Part shown: one piece after another, positions 28,424-38,177 of the stretch
Layout: each line of letters opens with the position of its first letter
How positions within the stretch are numbered: the stretch's first letter is position 1
Assembly (NCBI GenBank): GCA_016714005.1
Contig: JADJOA010000006.1
Location: forward strand, 62,001 to 126,000
Origin: Bacteroidota bacterium
GTDB taxonomy: Bacteria; Bacteroidota; Bacteroidia; AKYH767-A; OLB10
DNA length: 64,000 nucleotides
Reading direction: 5' to 3'
The notes under the pieces: generated by a model
What the model saw: the letters and a program-made list of their open reading frames with translations, nothing else
Told to the model about the DNA's origin: nothing
The model's database searches: none
Made by a program: the position numbers and the translations under genes

Positions 28424-29050
28424 CTACCTTGGAAAAATTTTATTGACGGCCTCTGTTTTAGATTTAACCTGCAACTTGCTATAAATATTTCTGATGTGTG
28501 TGCGTACCGTTTCAGGGCTTATAAAAACTTTTTCACTTATCTCCCTGTAAGTTAAACCTTGCGAAAGAAACAATACAACCTCCTGCTCGCGCTCACTTAA
28601 TAGATGCAATGCTTCACTTTTTTACTGCAGGCTTCTGAAACGATGTTACCACCAGCCTTGCTATACTGGCGCTCATTGGCGAACCACCTTCCATAACACT
28701 CCTAACGGCATCCACAAGTGCGTCGGGCTTATCACTTTTTAACAAATAACCGGTAGCACCTGCACACAAAGCTTTAAAAATAAATTCATGGTTCTCAAAT
28801 GATGTTGAAACTACGTATTGAATTTGGGGTCTCTGCGGCTTGGCCTCAGCAATACAGTCAATGCCACTTTTGCCGGGCATGTTTATGTCCATAATTACCA
28901 CATCGCAATCAGTAATGTTTAAATCATTTAAAAAAAGATTGCCGTTAGGATATGCCGCTACTACTTTTAAGTCGTTATAAGAATTAAAAAAACCTCAAGC
29001 ATGTTTCTAAGGTCTTTGTCATCTTCAACTATTGCAATTTTAATTTGCAT
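28424..29050 (-). CDS. LuxR/NarL-type response regulator, two frameshifts
   Basis: Starts at ATG 29050 with MQIKIAIVEDDKDLRNMLEVF; a lost T in the run near 28990 hides the join to NSYNDLKVVAAYPNG. The receiver continues with VVIMDINMPGKSG (acceptor Asp), VVSTSFE and GYLLKSD (conserved Lys). A second break near 28620 (A run, PAVKK-stop) is followed by the output HTH: LSEREQEVVLFLSQGLTYRE and ISPETVRTHIRNIYSKL. Rebuilt length is about 208 residues, the standard size. It is the likely partner of the kinase at 25797-27967. Confidence 0.88.
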
Positions 29051-29115
29051 GCAAATTTTTTTTGCATTAAAAAAGAATGGTTCCTGTTATTTATGCATAA
29101 CACATGCCGGAACCA

Positions 29116-29526
29116 TTATTTGGTTTTAAGATTAAATTCACTTCCAAGTATCTCATCAAGTTTCTCATAACTATCCTGTCCCTTAAAAATATAATCCATT
29201 GCTCCTTTTTGCTTTGCCAGTTCCATAATTCTTTTGTTTTCTACCGAAGTAAACATAATTACATTGGTATAAGGAGCAATCTCTTTAAGCTTGGCAAGCG
29301 TTTCCAAGCCATCCTTTGCATTAACTGTGTTACTGTCTAAAAAATAATCCATGAGAATTAATTCAGGTGCTTGCACTTTTTCAAAAATCAAATCCTTAAG
29401 ACAGTAATCGCCACCAGAGTAGCTAACCACTTCAACATTTTTGTATTTGGCAAGATGATCTGCCATCATTGAACGTTGTATATCGCTGTCTTCTACAACG
29501 AATATGGTAAACTTGTTATCAGACAT
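29116..29526 (-). CDS. CheY-like single receiver protein
   Basis: 136 residues: FTIFVVEDSDIQRSMM (acidic pocket), ELILMDYFLD (acceptor Asp), NVIMFTSVEN (Thr/Ser) and AMDYIFKGQDS (Lys). Unlike its neighbour at 27899 every phosphotransfer residue is present. No output domain, so it probably acts by protein contact or as a phosphate sink. It has its own well-formed promoter at 29563-29592. The frame is intact. Confidence 0.88.
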   Translation of the reverse strand: MSDNKFTIFVVEDSDIQRSMMADHLAKYKNVEVVSYSGGDYCLKDLIFEKVQAPELILMDYFLDSNTVNAKDGLETLAKLKEIAPYTNVIMFTSVENKRIMELAKQKGAMDYIFKGQDSYEKLDEILGSEFNLKTK

Positions 29527-29562
29527 AATAATTATTTAGATGTTGCTTTGTAGTTGTGCGCT

Positions 29563-29592
29563 CAAATTTAAACATTACAATTACCGGTGCAA
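29563..29592 (-). promoter_or_regulatory. Bacteroidota-type promoter for the CheY-like gene
   Basis: TAAATTTG (29563-29570, minus strand) and TTG (29590-29592) are separated by exactly 19 bp, the spacing also seen for rpsO and sucD. Leader to ATG 29526 is about 30 bases. Confidence 0.6.
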
Positions 29593-29635
29593 GTGCTTAG
29601 ATTAATTGATAGTAAAAACATAACTGTAAATATAA

Positions 29636-30767
29636 CTATAACCTCCTGGTTACCTTCTCCACCATCATATTTTTCCAACTCAAATAACTGCCCTCCACAA
29701 TTTTTTCTCGTGCTGTTTTTACTAACCACAAATAAAAAAGCAAGGTTATGCAATGTTGCAATTTGTGCGCCCAGCATTTCCTTTCCCACAAATAAATGCC
29801 GCAGGTATGCTTTAGAATATTGCGTATCAACAAAGCAACTACCACTCTCATCTATAGCACTAAAATCTTCCTTCCACTTTTCATTTCTAATATTAATAAT
29901 ACCCTCGGAAGTAAACAACATACCATTGCGGGCATTGCGTGTGGGCATTACGCAATCAAACATATCTATACCCAATGCAATGCACTCCAATATATTTGCA
30001 GGTGTGCCAACTCCCATTAAGTAACGAGGTTTTTCTTTGGGCAAAATATCGCACACCAAATTGGTCATTTCATACATATCCTCAGCAGGCTCTCCCACAC
30101 TTAATCCGCCAATGGCATTTCCCTCGCGGTTAAATGATGCAATCACCTCTGCACTCTCCTTACGCAAATCTTTATAAACCGAACCTTGTACAATTGGAAA
30201 TAAACTTTGGTTATGATTATAAAGCGGTTTTGTTTTGTCGACATGATCGCAACAGCGCTTTAGCCAGCGATGTGTCATAAGCATAGATTTTTTTGCATAC
30301 TTATATTCACATGGATAGGGCGTGCATTCATCAAATGCCATAAAAATATCGGCACCAATGCTGCGCTGTATATCCATAGAAATTTCGGGTGAAATAAAAT
30401 GTAACGACCCGTCAATGTGCGAACGAAATTTTACACCCTCCTCAGTAAGTTTTCTCACATCGGTTAATGAATAAACCTGGTAACCGCCACTATCAGTAAG
30501 TATTGGTTTTTGCCAGTTCATAAACTGGTGCAGCCCCCCAGCTTTCTCTAAAACTTTTGTTCCGGGTCTGAGGTTAAGGTGATAGGTATTGCCTAAAATT
30601 ATTTCAGCTTTTATATCGTTTGCCAAATCGCGCTGGTTAACGCCTTTAACCGTGCCTGCCGTACCCACAGGCATAAATATGGGGGTGTGAATTTTGCCGT
30701 GGTCGGTTTCTATTACACCTGCACGTGCTTTTGATGTAATATCATTTTTTAAAAGTGTAAACTGCAT
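29636..30767 (-). CDS. tgt: Queuine tRNA-ribosyltransferase, one frameshift
   Basis: Exchanges guanine for a queuosine precursor at position 34 of GUN-anticodon tRNAs. Visible: NTYHLNLRPG, TDSGGYQVYSL (catalytic region), FMAFDECTPYP, GGLSVGEP, YLMGVGTP and DCVMPTRNARNG (nucleophile Asp). An extra T near 29733-29738 misdirects the end; with T5 the protein ends AFYLWLVKTAREKI, then EGSYLSWKNMM and VTRRL with a stop at 29636-29638, about 376 residues. I chose ATG 30767 (MQFTLLKND). The CxCxxC zinc ligands known from other Tgt enzymes are not obvious here (GSCFVDTQYSKAYLRHL); this may be a lineage feature. Confidence 0.92.
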
Positions 30768-30862
30768 TGATAAAAAAGTAAGCTGCAAAGAAAAGAATAA
30801 CTAACACTTTATGTTCATATTTAAAAAAGAGATGGGAATAAAGCAGCTACTTAAAAATAGCT

Positions 30863-32029
30863 TTGCAACGCAACCGCAAAATTTTTCAGGTGGAAAATTA
30901 CTTATCGTATTTCACAAAAGAACACATACTTTTAGTCCTCGCTTCACTTTTTCTTTTGTGTCTGTTAATTCAGCTTTGTTTTTATCTTTTTACTTTTTCG
31001 AGGCTGGCATTTTTCAATTACAAGCGGAAAAACAGTAACACTCCCCCTGTATCGGTTGTTATTTGTGCGCGCAATGAATTAAAAAATCTTAAAGCATTTC
31101 TGCCGGCTGTGCTTGAACAAAAGTATCCATCTTTTCAGGTAGTGGTGGTAAATGATTGTTCGTGGGACGAAACACAAAAATTTTTAGAAGAACTGGAACC
31201 ACAATATCCTCAATTAAAAATTGTTGAGTTAAAAGAACAGGAGCGTTACCAACACGGCAAAAAGTTTGCACTTGCCCTTGGGATAAAAGCTGCAGCACAC
31301 GATTTACTTTTACTAACCGATGCAGATTGCTACCCTGCCACGCCTGATTGGATAACAGAAACCGTACATGCCTATAAAGATAGTACCGATATTGTAATTG
31401 GATATGGTGCTTATAAAAAAGAACCAGGTATTTTAAACCGGTGGATACGCTTTGATACGGTATTTAACGCCATGCAATACCTCTCTTATGCTATTGGCAA
31501 AAATGCGTATATGGGTACAGGTAGAAATCTTTCATACAAACGAAAATTATTTTTTGGCAACAAAGGCTTTGCAAAACACTTCCACATTTTATCGGGCGAT
31601 GATGACTTGTTTGTAAACGAAACCGCTACCAAACAAAACACTGCCGTTTGCTTAACTCCAAATGCATTTACATTCTCAAAAGCAAAAACTACTGTTAGCG
31701 ATTGGCTTGCGCAAAAAAAGCGGCACATGAGCACGGGCTTTCACTACAAGGCCAAACACAAATTTGCATTAGGCACGTTTATGCTCAGTCAAATTTTACT
31801 CTACCCGCTATTGTTTGTTCTGTTAATAAGTAAGTTCAAAATTGAATGGGTTTGCATTGCTTTCGGGCTAAGGCTGCTTACCCAACTCTTTATATTTGGC
31901 AAGAGCATGCAAAAACTTAAAGAGACAGATTTAATATGGCTCATCCCGTTTTTCGATTTGCTTGTTTCAATTGTTTACCCTTTTGTTTCTTTCTCAAATG
32001 TTATTGTAAAAAATAAATCATGGAAGTAA
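30863..32029 (+). CDS. Membrane-bound family 2 glycosyltransferase
   Basis: 388 residues. A hydrophobic N-terminal helix (ILLVLASLFLLCLLIQLCFY), then a GT-A domain: PVSVVICARNE, VVVNDCSWDET, LLTDADCYPA (DxD-type metal site), MGTGRNLSYKR (acceptor region), LSGDDDLF and QKKRHMSTG (the Q/RxxR/H motif of processive enzymes), followed by two or three C-terminal helices. Similar Bacteroidota enzymes build poly-N-acetylglucosamine-like or other surface glycans; the product is unknown. Its end overlaps the sigma factor start by 10 bases. Confidence 0.85.
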   Translation: MQRNRKIFQVENYLSYFTKEHILLVLASLFLLCLLIQLCFYLFTFSRLAFFNYKRKNSNTPPVSVVICARNELKNLKAFLPAVLEQKYPSFQVVVVNDCSWDETQKFLEELEPQYPQLKIVELKEQERYQHGKKFALALGIKAAAHDLLLLTDADCYPATPDWITETVHAYKDSTDIVIGYGAYKKEPGILNRWIRFDTVFNAMQYLSYAIGKNAYMGTGRNLSYKRKLFFGNKGFAKHFHILSGDDDLFVNETATKQNTAVCLTPNAFTFSKAKTTVSDWLAQKKRHMSTGFHYKAKHKFALGTFMLSQILLYPLLFVLLISKFKIEWVCIAFGLRLLTQLFIFGKSMQKLKETDLIWLIPFFDLLVSIVYPFVSFSNVIVKNKSWK

Positions 32030-32766
32030 AAACTTTAGAAAAAGTGAAAGTTAAAAAGACAAAAACCACCACCAAGGAAAAAACTAAAACAAAAACATCA
32101 GCTCCTAAAATTAAGAAGGTTGCCATTTTAGATGATGATGACGATAACAAAAAGGTAAAAGTTAATCCTAACCTGAGCGACAAAGCAGTTAAAGATTATG
32201 CTCTTGTTTTGGAAGCAGTAAATACAGGCAACCAAAAAGCATTTGCAGAATTAATGTCCCGTTACAAAGATTCTATTTACTTTATGCTTTTAAAAATGGT
32301 TAATAATAGAGATGATGCCGATGACTTAACTATTGAAGCATTTGGAAAAGCATTTAAAAACCTAAGGCAGTACACACCTGATTACGCATTCAGCACATGG
32401 CTTTTTAAAATTGCTACCAACAACTGTATTGACTTTATCAGAAAAAAACGCAAACAAACATTTTCTTTAGACAAAGGATTTGAAAGCGATGATGGCGATG
32501 AATTTGTATTGGAAGTAAAATCAGATGCCATAGGACCCGAAGAGCGCATGATGCGTAAACAAAAATTTGAAGCCATGCGCATAGTTGTCGACAAACTAAA
32601 GCCCCGCTACAAATCGCTTGTGGAGTTACGTTACTTCCGTGAGTTATCTTACGAAGAAATTGCCGATGAACTGAAATTACCATTAGGCACTGTAAAGGCA
32701 CAACTTTTCAGAGCAAGAGATTTCCTGTACCAGATTGTTAAAAATACAGAACATAAATTAGATTAG
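32020..32766 (+). CDS. ECF-type RNA polymerase sigma factor with basic N-terminal extension
   Basis: 248 residues. About the first 50 are highly charged: a Lys/Thr-rich stretch (KVKKTKTTTKEKTKTKT) and then an acidic run (LDDDDDN). Region 2 reads AFAELMSRYKDSIYFM, DADDLTIEAFGKAFKNL and YAFSTWLFKIATNNCIDFIR; region 4 reads RYFRELSYEEIADELKLPLG and TVKAQLFRARDFL. No anti-sigma gene is adjacent. Bacteroidota use many ECF factors; this form with a basic tail is conserved in some members and may be a general one, but its regulon is unknown. Confidence 0.9.
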   Translation: MEVKTLEKVKVKKTKTTTKEKTKTKTSAPKIKKVAILDDDDDNKKVKVNPNLSDKAVKDYALVLEAVNTGNQKAFAELMSRYKDSIYFMLLKMVNNRDDADDLTIEAFGKAFKNLRQYTPDYAFSTWLFKIATNNCIDFIRKKRKQTFSLDKGFESDDGDEFVLEVKSDAIGPEERMMRKQKFEAMRIVVDKLKPRYKSLVELRYFRELSYEEIADELKLPLGTVKAQLFRARDFLYQIVKNTEHKLD

Positions 32767-32782
32767 GATTAACTCACGTAAA

Positions 32783-33407
32783 GTGAATCCTCAAATTATC
32801 TCCCAATTTTTCCGGAACTCACTCCAACTCAATTAAATCAGTTTGAGCAGTTGGGTGCTTTGTACCACGACTGGAACAGTAAAATCAATCTGATATCGCG
32901 TAAAGATATCAGTCAGCTTTACGAACGGCACATACTTCACTCGCTTGCCATTGCCAAATACATTTCGTTTAAACCCGGCACCCAGGTTTTGGATATTGGT
33001 ACAGGTGGAGGTTTCCCATCCATACCGCTGGCTATTTATTTCCCCAATGTTCAATTTTTTGCGCTGGATTCAATTGCCAAAAAAATTATGGTGGTTGATG
33101 CTATTTCCAAATCCATAAACCTGCAAAACATTACCCCGGTTTGTTTAAGGGCTGAACTTTTTACCGGCAAGGTTCACTTTATTATTTCGCGTGCCACCGC
33201 ACCCCTACCCGATTTAGTAAGGTGGAGTAAAGGAAAAATACTATCCCAAAACCTAAATGCAATACCCAATGGCATTATTTGCCTTAAGGAGGAGATTTAA
33301 AGGAAGAAACCGCCCCACTTGGCAAAAAAGTAATTACAGAACCTGTAACCAATTACCTTAACTCACCTTATTTTGAGAGTAAAAGTATAGTTTATTTGCC
33401 TCAATAG
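32783..33407 (+). CDS. rsmG: 16S rRNA (guanine-527-N7) methyltransferase, two frameshifts
   Basis: SAM-dependent methyltransferase of the small ribosomal subunit. Core motifs: LISRKDISQLYERHILHSLA, QVLDIGTGGGFPSIPLAI (SAM loop), ALDSIAKKIMVVDAI and FIISRATAPLPDL. A C is missing near 32810 (restoring FFPELTPTQLNQFEQLGALY) and a G near 33293 (restoring KGGDLKEETAPLGKK and the proper end SPYFESKSIVYLPQ at 33405-33407). The likely start is GTG 32783. Corrected length is about 208 residues, standard for RsmG. Confidence 0.9.
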
Positions 33408-33441
33408 AATAACGCAACCACATATTAACCCAATCTCCCTA

Positions 33442-33470
33442 TTTGCAAATTCCAATATTTTTTACTTTTG
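33442..33470 (+). promoter_or_regulatory. Bacteroidota-type promoter for rpmH
   Basis: TTTG at 33442-33445 and TACTTTTG at 33463-33470, spacer 17 bp, about 44 bases upstream of the rpmH ATG. Confidence 0.55.
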
Positions 33471-33513
33471 CCAACCCAATTTAAAACAGTACCATATTTA
33501 AATATTAAATACA

Positions 33514-33675
33514 ATGAAACGCACTTATCAACCCAGCAAAAAGAAAAGAAAAAACAAACATGGTTTTATGGAGAGAATGGCCACGCCTAATGGTCGCAGG
33601 GTATTGGCAGCGCGCAGAAAAAAAGGTCGTAAAAAACTTACTGTTTCTGACGAAGCCTCTTTAAGAGGAAAATAA
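33514..33675 (+). CDS. rpmH: Ribosomal protein L34
   Basis: A 53-residue, very basic protein of the large ribosomal subunit. It reads MKRTYQPSKKKRKNKHGFME, then RMATPNGRRVLAARRKKGRK and a short Bacteroidota-type tail (KLTVSDEASLRGK). The start is fixed by the universally conserved MKRTYQPS. It has its own promoter and a strong terminator, so it is probably a single-gene transcript, and it is not beside rnpA or dnaA as in many bacteria. A/T-rich codon use matches the neighbours. Confidence 0.97.
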   Translation: MKRTYQPSKKKRKNKHGFMERMATPNGRRVLAARRKKGRKKLTVSDEASLRGK

Positions 33676-33695
33676 TTATATCAAACATATATTAT

Positions 33696-33737
33696 GCAAC
33701 CCATTCTTTGCCAAAAGAATGGGTTGCTTGTTTTAAA
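33696..33737 (+). terminator. Rho-independent terminator of rpmH
   Basis: GCAACCCATTCTTT pairs with AAAGAATGGGTTGC across a tiny loop, followed by TTGTTTT. It begins 21 bases past the stop. Confidence 0.85.
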
Positions 33738-33855
33738 TCCTACCTCACAACTTCATATTTATTCAACCTCAATTAGACTTTAACCACTCCTAAAAATTAA
33801 GGCACTCTGTCATTTCCCTCCCCTTCAGGGAAGGTTAGGTGGGACGCTTCTTTCA

Positions 33856-34389
33856 ATGAAAATAATCTCCCAAACTCCACGCCTCCTCATTAGAGAAATA
33901 GAAACCTATGATGCCGGAGCAGTTTTTGAATTAAACCAAAACCCTAACGTTATACGATACACAAGCGATCCTGCATTTAAAACCATTGAAGATGCCAGGC
34001 ATTTAATAGAAACCGTAATAAAACAACAGTACAAAAGCTACAGGCATCGCAGATGGGCTGTATTATTAAAGGACACCGGCACATTTATAGGCTGGTGCGG
34101 CTTAAAGTTTATGCCTGAACTAAACCAGGTTGATTTGGGATATAGGTGTATGGAAACTTACTGGGGAAAAGGCTTTGCCACCGAAGCAGCAATGGCAAGT
34201 TTGCACTACGGGTTCGCACAATTTAATTTCAACCAAATTATTGGCAGAGTAATGAAGCAAACCATGCAGTCAATTAAAGTACTTAAAAAATGCGGAATGA
34301 CGTTTTCGCACGAAGCCGAATTGCATGAACACCCTGCTTACATTTATAAAATCAGTAAAGAAGATTTCTTAAGCCAAACAAAAATTTAG
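33856..34389 (+). CDS. GNAT acetyltransferase (RimJ/RimL-like)
   Basis: 177 residues. TPRLLIREIETYDAGAVFEL is the usual RimJ/RimL start, followed by WAVLLKDTGTFIGWCGLKF, VDLGYRCMETYWGKGFATEA (acetyl-CoA loop, here YWGKGFATEA) and IIGRVMKQTMQSIKVLKKCG. The target could be a protein N-terminus or a small amine; sequence does not decide. The bases just before it (33805-33845) hold an imperfect CCTTC/GAAGG palindrome of a type common between Bacteroidota genes. The frame is intact. Confidence 0.87.
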   Translation: MKIISQTPRLLIREIETYDAGAVFELNQNPNVIRYTSDPAFKTIEDARHLIETVIKQQYKSYRHRRWAVLLKDTGTFIGWCGLKFMPELNQVDLGYRCMETYWGKGFATEAAMASLHYGFAQFNFNQIIGRVMKQTMQSIKVLKKCGMTFSHEAELHEHPAYIYKISKEDFLSQTKI

Positions 34390-34473
34390 CAGCTAATACT
34401 CATATCAATAATTGCACGGGGCAATAAATAAAATAAATAATAGTTTAGACAACTTAATTTGATAATATCACTG

Positions 34474-36030
34474 ATGGATAAAATAAAAATACTTTGGGCT
34501 GATGATGAAATTGATTTATTAAAGCCGCATATACTTTTCCTGAACGAAAAAGGATTTGATACCACCACCGCCAACAATGGTAAAGACGCTTTACAGCTTT
34601 TTAAAAATGAACAATATGACATAGTTTTTTTAGACGAAAACATGCCAGGCATGTCAGGCCTGGAAACGCTGGTAAAAATGAAAGAGATAAATAACGATAT
34701 ACCCGTTATTATGATTACCAAAAGCGAGGAAGAGTTTATTATGGAAGAGGCTATAGGAAGTAAAATTGCCGATTACCTTATTAAACCCGTTAATCCAAAC
34801 CAAATTTTACTTTCCATAAAAAAGAACCTTGATACCAAACGGTTGGTAAGCGAAAAAGCTACTTCGCAATACCAGCAGGAGTTCAGGCAAATTGGGATGA
34901 TGCTACAGGAACGGTTAGATTACAAAGGCTGGACCGACCTCTATAAAAAATTAGTTTACTGGGAACTTGAGTTAGATAAAAACAAAGATGGCGGCATGTT
35001 CGAAATTTTGCTTCAGCAAAAAGAAGAAGCCAACATGCTGTTTTCAAAATTTATTGAAAGCAATTACCTGCAATGGCTCAAAAATGCCGATGCAGGTCCA
35101 ATGCAATCTCATTATTTATTCCGCAGAAAAATTATTCCTTTTATTGAAGCGGCAGAAACACCGGTATTTTTTCTTTTAATAGATAACCTCCGTTACGATC
35201 AGTGGAAAGTTATTCAGCCGGTGGTGATGGAATATTTTCGTGTAACAGAAGATGAAACCTATTACAGCATTTTGCCAACGGCTACACAATACGCTCGCAA
35301 CTCCATTTTTTCCGGAATGATGCCATCTGATATTGAAAAACACCAACCTAAACTTTGGGTAAATGATGACGAGGAAGAAGGAAAAAATTTGCACGAAGAA
35401 GAATTTTTAAATGACCAGTTGCAGCGCTTACGCAAAACAATTAAAACATCCTACACTAAAATAACAAACTTAGATGCGGGTAAAGCAATGGTTGACAATT
35501 TACCCAATCAACTCAACAACAAATTAAATGTTATAGTTTACAATTTTGTTGATATGCTATCTCATGCCCGCACAGACATGCAGGTAATACGTGAACTTGC
35601 CGATGACGAATCAGCCTACCGCTCTCTTACTCTCTCTTGGTTTATGCACTCTCCGTTGTTGGAAGCCATAAAAATTCTCTCACATAAAAATGTGCGGTTG
35701 GTTATTTCAACCGATCATGGAACCATTAGGGTAAAAGAGCCATCAAAAATTATTGGGGACAGAAATACTAATACAAATCTGAGGTATAAACAAGGCAAAA
35801 ACCTCAATTACGAAAAGCGCGATGTGTTTGAAGTTAAAAACCCATCAGATGCTTTTCTGCCAAAGTTAAATGTTAGTACCACTTATGTTTTTGCTAAAGC
35901 AGATAAGTTTTTTGCTTACCCTAATAATTTTAATTATTACGTAAACCATTACCGAAATACTTTTCAGCATGGCGGAATTTCTCTGGAAGAAGTAATTGTG
36001 CCTTATGTTCAATTGCAAAGCAAGGTGTAG
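34474..36030 (+). CDS. porX: PorX, response regulator/PglZ-type phosphodiesterase of T9SS control
   Basis: About 518 residues. N-terminal receiver: IKILWADDEIDLLKPHILFL, DIVFLDENMPGMSG (acceptor Asp), VIMITKSEEE and ADYLIKPVNP. Then a helical linker (KGWTDLYKKLVYWELELD) and an alkaline phosphatase/PglZ-type domain: FFLLIDNLRYDQWKVIQP (metal Asp), SILPTATQYARNSIFSGMMP (Thr nucleophile region), VDMLSHART and VISTDHGTI (metal Asp-His). PorX is known to work with the kinase PorY and to regulate type IX secretion, and to act on oligonucleotides through the phosphatase-like domain. I chose ATG 34474 (MDKIKIL) over 34459. PorY and the por/gld core genes are not in the window. Confidence 0.93.
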   Translation: MDKIKILWADDEIDLLKPHILFLNEKGFDTTTANNGKDALQLFKNEQYDIVFLDENMPGMSGLETLVKMKEINNDIPVIMITKSEEEFIMEEAIGSKIADYLIKPVNPNQILLSIKKNLDTKRLVSEKATSQYQQEFRQIGMMLQERLDYKGWTDLYKKLVYWELELDKNKDGGMFEILLQQKEEANMLFSKFIESNYLQWLKNADAGPMQSHYLFRRKIIPFIEAAETPVFFLLIDNLRYDQWKVIQPVVMEYFRVTEDETYYSILPTATQYARNSIFSGMMPSDIEKHQPKLWVNDDEEEGKNLHEEEFLNDQLQRLRKTIKTSYTKITNLDAGKAMVDNLPNQLNNKLNVIVYNFVDMLSHARTDMQVIRELADDESAYRSLTLSWFMHSPLLEAIKILSHKNVRLVISTDHGTIRVKEPSKIIGDRNTNTNLRYKQGKNLNYEKRDVFEVKNPSDAFLPKLNVSTTYVFAKADKFFAYPNNFNYYVNHYRNTFQHGGISLEEVIVPYVQLQSKV

Positions 36031-36063
36031 CACCAATTAACTTCAATTGAAATTATGCTTTAG

Positions 36064-36603
36064 TTATTCCTGCCTGGGTTTAACAATTTTAATAGTATCG
36101 CCCTCAAAAGAAAGGGAAACGGAGTTGACACAATAACGCATTCCTGTTTCGGTAGGTCCGTCATCAAAAATGTGCCCAAGATGCGAGCCGCAACGTGCAC
36201 ACATAATTTCCGTACGAATCATTCCGTGCGAAGTATCGGTAACGGTTTTAATTTTACCTCCTGCAATTTCCTTGTCAAAACTGGGCCAGCCACAATGCGA
36301 TTCAAATTTCATATCGCTTGTAAACAATTCGTTGCCGCAAGCTGCGCATTTATAAACCCCTTTTTCTGTGTTAAGGTAGTACTTGCCGGTGTAAGGTCTT
36401 TCAGTTCCCTTTTCTCTCAATACCTCGTATTGTTCTGATGTAAGTTGTTTGCGCCACTCTTCATCGGTTTTGTTAACCTCATATTTTTCGTTGCTCATAT
36501 TATTTAGTTTTTCGGTTTTATTTTGCGATGATGGATTTTGTGCACAAGCATTAAACATTATGACACATGCACTAATAGTGATCAATTTTATCTTATTACT
36601 CAT
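36064..36603 (-). CDS. msrB: Peptide-methionine (R)-S-oxide reductase, lipoprotein form
   Basis: Repairs R-methionine sulfoxide. The N-terminus MSNKIKLITISACVIMFNAC is a lipoprotein signal with the Cys at the end of MFNAC, so the enzyme is probably anchored in the periplasm or outer membrane. The MsrB domain shows the zinc pairs CAAC and CARC, FESHCGWPSFD, RTEIMCARCGSHLGHIFDDG and the catalytic Cys in RYCVNSVSL. I chose ATG 36603 because it begins the lipoprotein signal; a start at 36636 adds 11 unlikely residues. Convergent with porX. Confidence 0.93.
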   Translation of the reverse strand: MSNKIKLITISACVIMFNACAQNPSSQNKTEKLNNMSNEKYEVNKTDEEWRKQLTSEQYEVLREKGTERPYTGKYYLNTEKGVYKCAACGNELFTSDMKFESHCGWPSFDKEIAGGKIKTVTDTSHGMIRTEIMCARCGSHLGHIFDDGPTETGMRYCVNSVSLSFEGDTIKIVKPRQE

Positions 36604-36726
36604 ATTGCGATTGATTTGAAATTGCAATTTTATCATACATCTACGAAAGCAAATGTAATACAGATTACATTTAAGATGAAAAGCTGCTAAAGATCACTCA
36701 AGCGCAACCTTAATTTATTCAACGTT

Positions 36727-38166
36727 TTACCGGTACGAGTTGTTTGCCCCGATTTGTATCAGTCTTTTAGACAATACATTATCAATGCCCCAAAAGCCCT
36801 TACTCAAATGCAACACCATAAAAATCTCGCTATTCTCCATTTGACTGTGTGTAATGTCTCCAACTTCCGACTTGCTAAAAGTTCTTACATCGATATAATT
36901 TATCAACTCATTTTTTTCAAGCGTTAAAATGTATTTACCCGTTCCCCTCCCTTCTACTACTTCTAAATCTATTAATCTAATCTTGTGAAGTCTTGTTGCT
37001 GTTTTCTTTTCGCGTATTGAATAATTTACTATCACAAAAAGTGAAAGGGTTAAAAAAACAAATCCAATAAAATTATAGGCAACAAAATAACCCATATTGT
37101 TAAAACCCCTGATTTTAAAGAAAACGGATTGTAACAAACCAAAAATAAAAACTGGTATTGCCACTGCCTTAAAAAAACCATTTTCCGTTAAAAGCATTTC
37201 GCTGTAATAGAGATAAACAGGCACTCCTATAACCAAACCCGAAACAAACATGAGCAAAGACAGCCCGTAAAAACTCTCCCTCAAATGATGAATCCTCGTC
37301 TTTGGTTTAAGGGGAATCAATTCCTCATTAGCTTTTATTTTTTCAAGAAAGGTTGGCGTAAGTAAATAATCGCTAGTGGTGTTTTGAGGATTTTGTTGCA
37401 ATAGAAAACAAAGGTGGTTATAAATATCGGGCAGTTCATCTTCAAATGCTTCGGGTGCTTCAAAAAAATGTTCAACACACACTGCAAAAAATTCTTCGCG
37501 GTTAGCGCCACCATAAGACCGAAGAAAAGACGGCACCTCATTGGCAAGTTCGTTATATTCTTTTTCACTTATTCTTTGCCAGTCATCAATATAATTTGCA
37601 AAATGACTATCAAAACCCAACTCATCTTCCAAATCAAACTTTAGCGCATGGGCAAGTTCATGCAAGCCAAGATTTATTTTATCATCAGGATTATCATATC
37701 CTTCTTTAAAATTTTTCCAGGAAAGATGTATGGCAGTGTGCTTAAATGTTAAGCCCTTTACATCTGCCTTCAATAAACCCGAATAAAAAATATCAGGGTA
37801 AAGAAATATTTTTTGTAGCTGTTTAACCTGTAATCTTTCAAACCAAAAGTAAGTTGCGCAAAACATGCACTTACATGAACAATCATTTCATTGGACAAAA
37901 TGAGATCCTCTTTGCCGTAAAAAAGTTTATTCTCTTTAAACCATTTTACTCTTTTAATAAATTTTTCTCTACCAGCATCAGATAAATTCTGATAGTAAGG
38001 AAAGTGCTTATCTAAAAAATTACCAAGTTCATTCTTATCAAAGGGTTTGATAGAAAAATACTTGAAAAATTCAATAACACAATTGATTGCATAATTGAGA
38101 AAATAAAAAACCAAGCACAACTACTCCGCATAAAAACAATCCAAAGTATTGCTGCCAGTCAAGCAT
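36727..38166 (-). CDS. MtfA-like zinc-dependent membrane peptidase, two frameshifts
   Basis: N-terminal membrane helix (start ATG 38166: MLDWQQYFGLFLCGVVVLGF), then the M90/MtfA domain: FPYYQNLSDAGREKFIKRV, NLGLHELAHALKF (HExxH zinc site) and REEFFAVCVEHFFEAP (third ligand region), and in the last half several membrane helices (SLLMFVSGLVIGVPVYLYY onward) and a beta-rich tail. Breaks: an extra T in the run near 38106-38111, and a lost A near 37812-37817 (RLNSYKKIFLYPDIFYSG). Rebuilt length is about 480 residues. MtfA of E. coli binds the repressor Mlc; here the extra C-terminal membrane part suggests a different role. Confidence 0.8.
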
Positions 38167-38177
38167 TAATTTTATAA

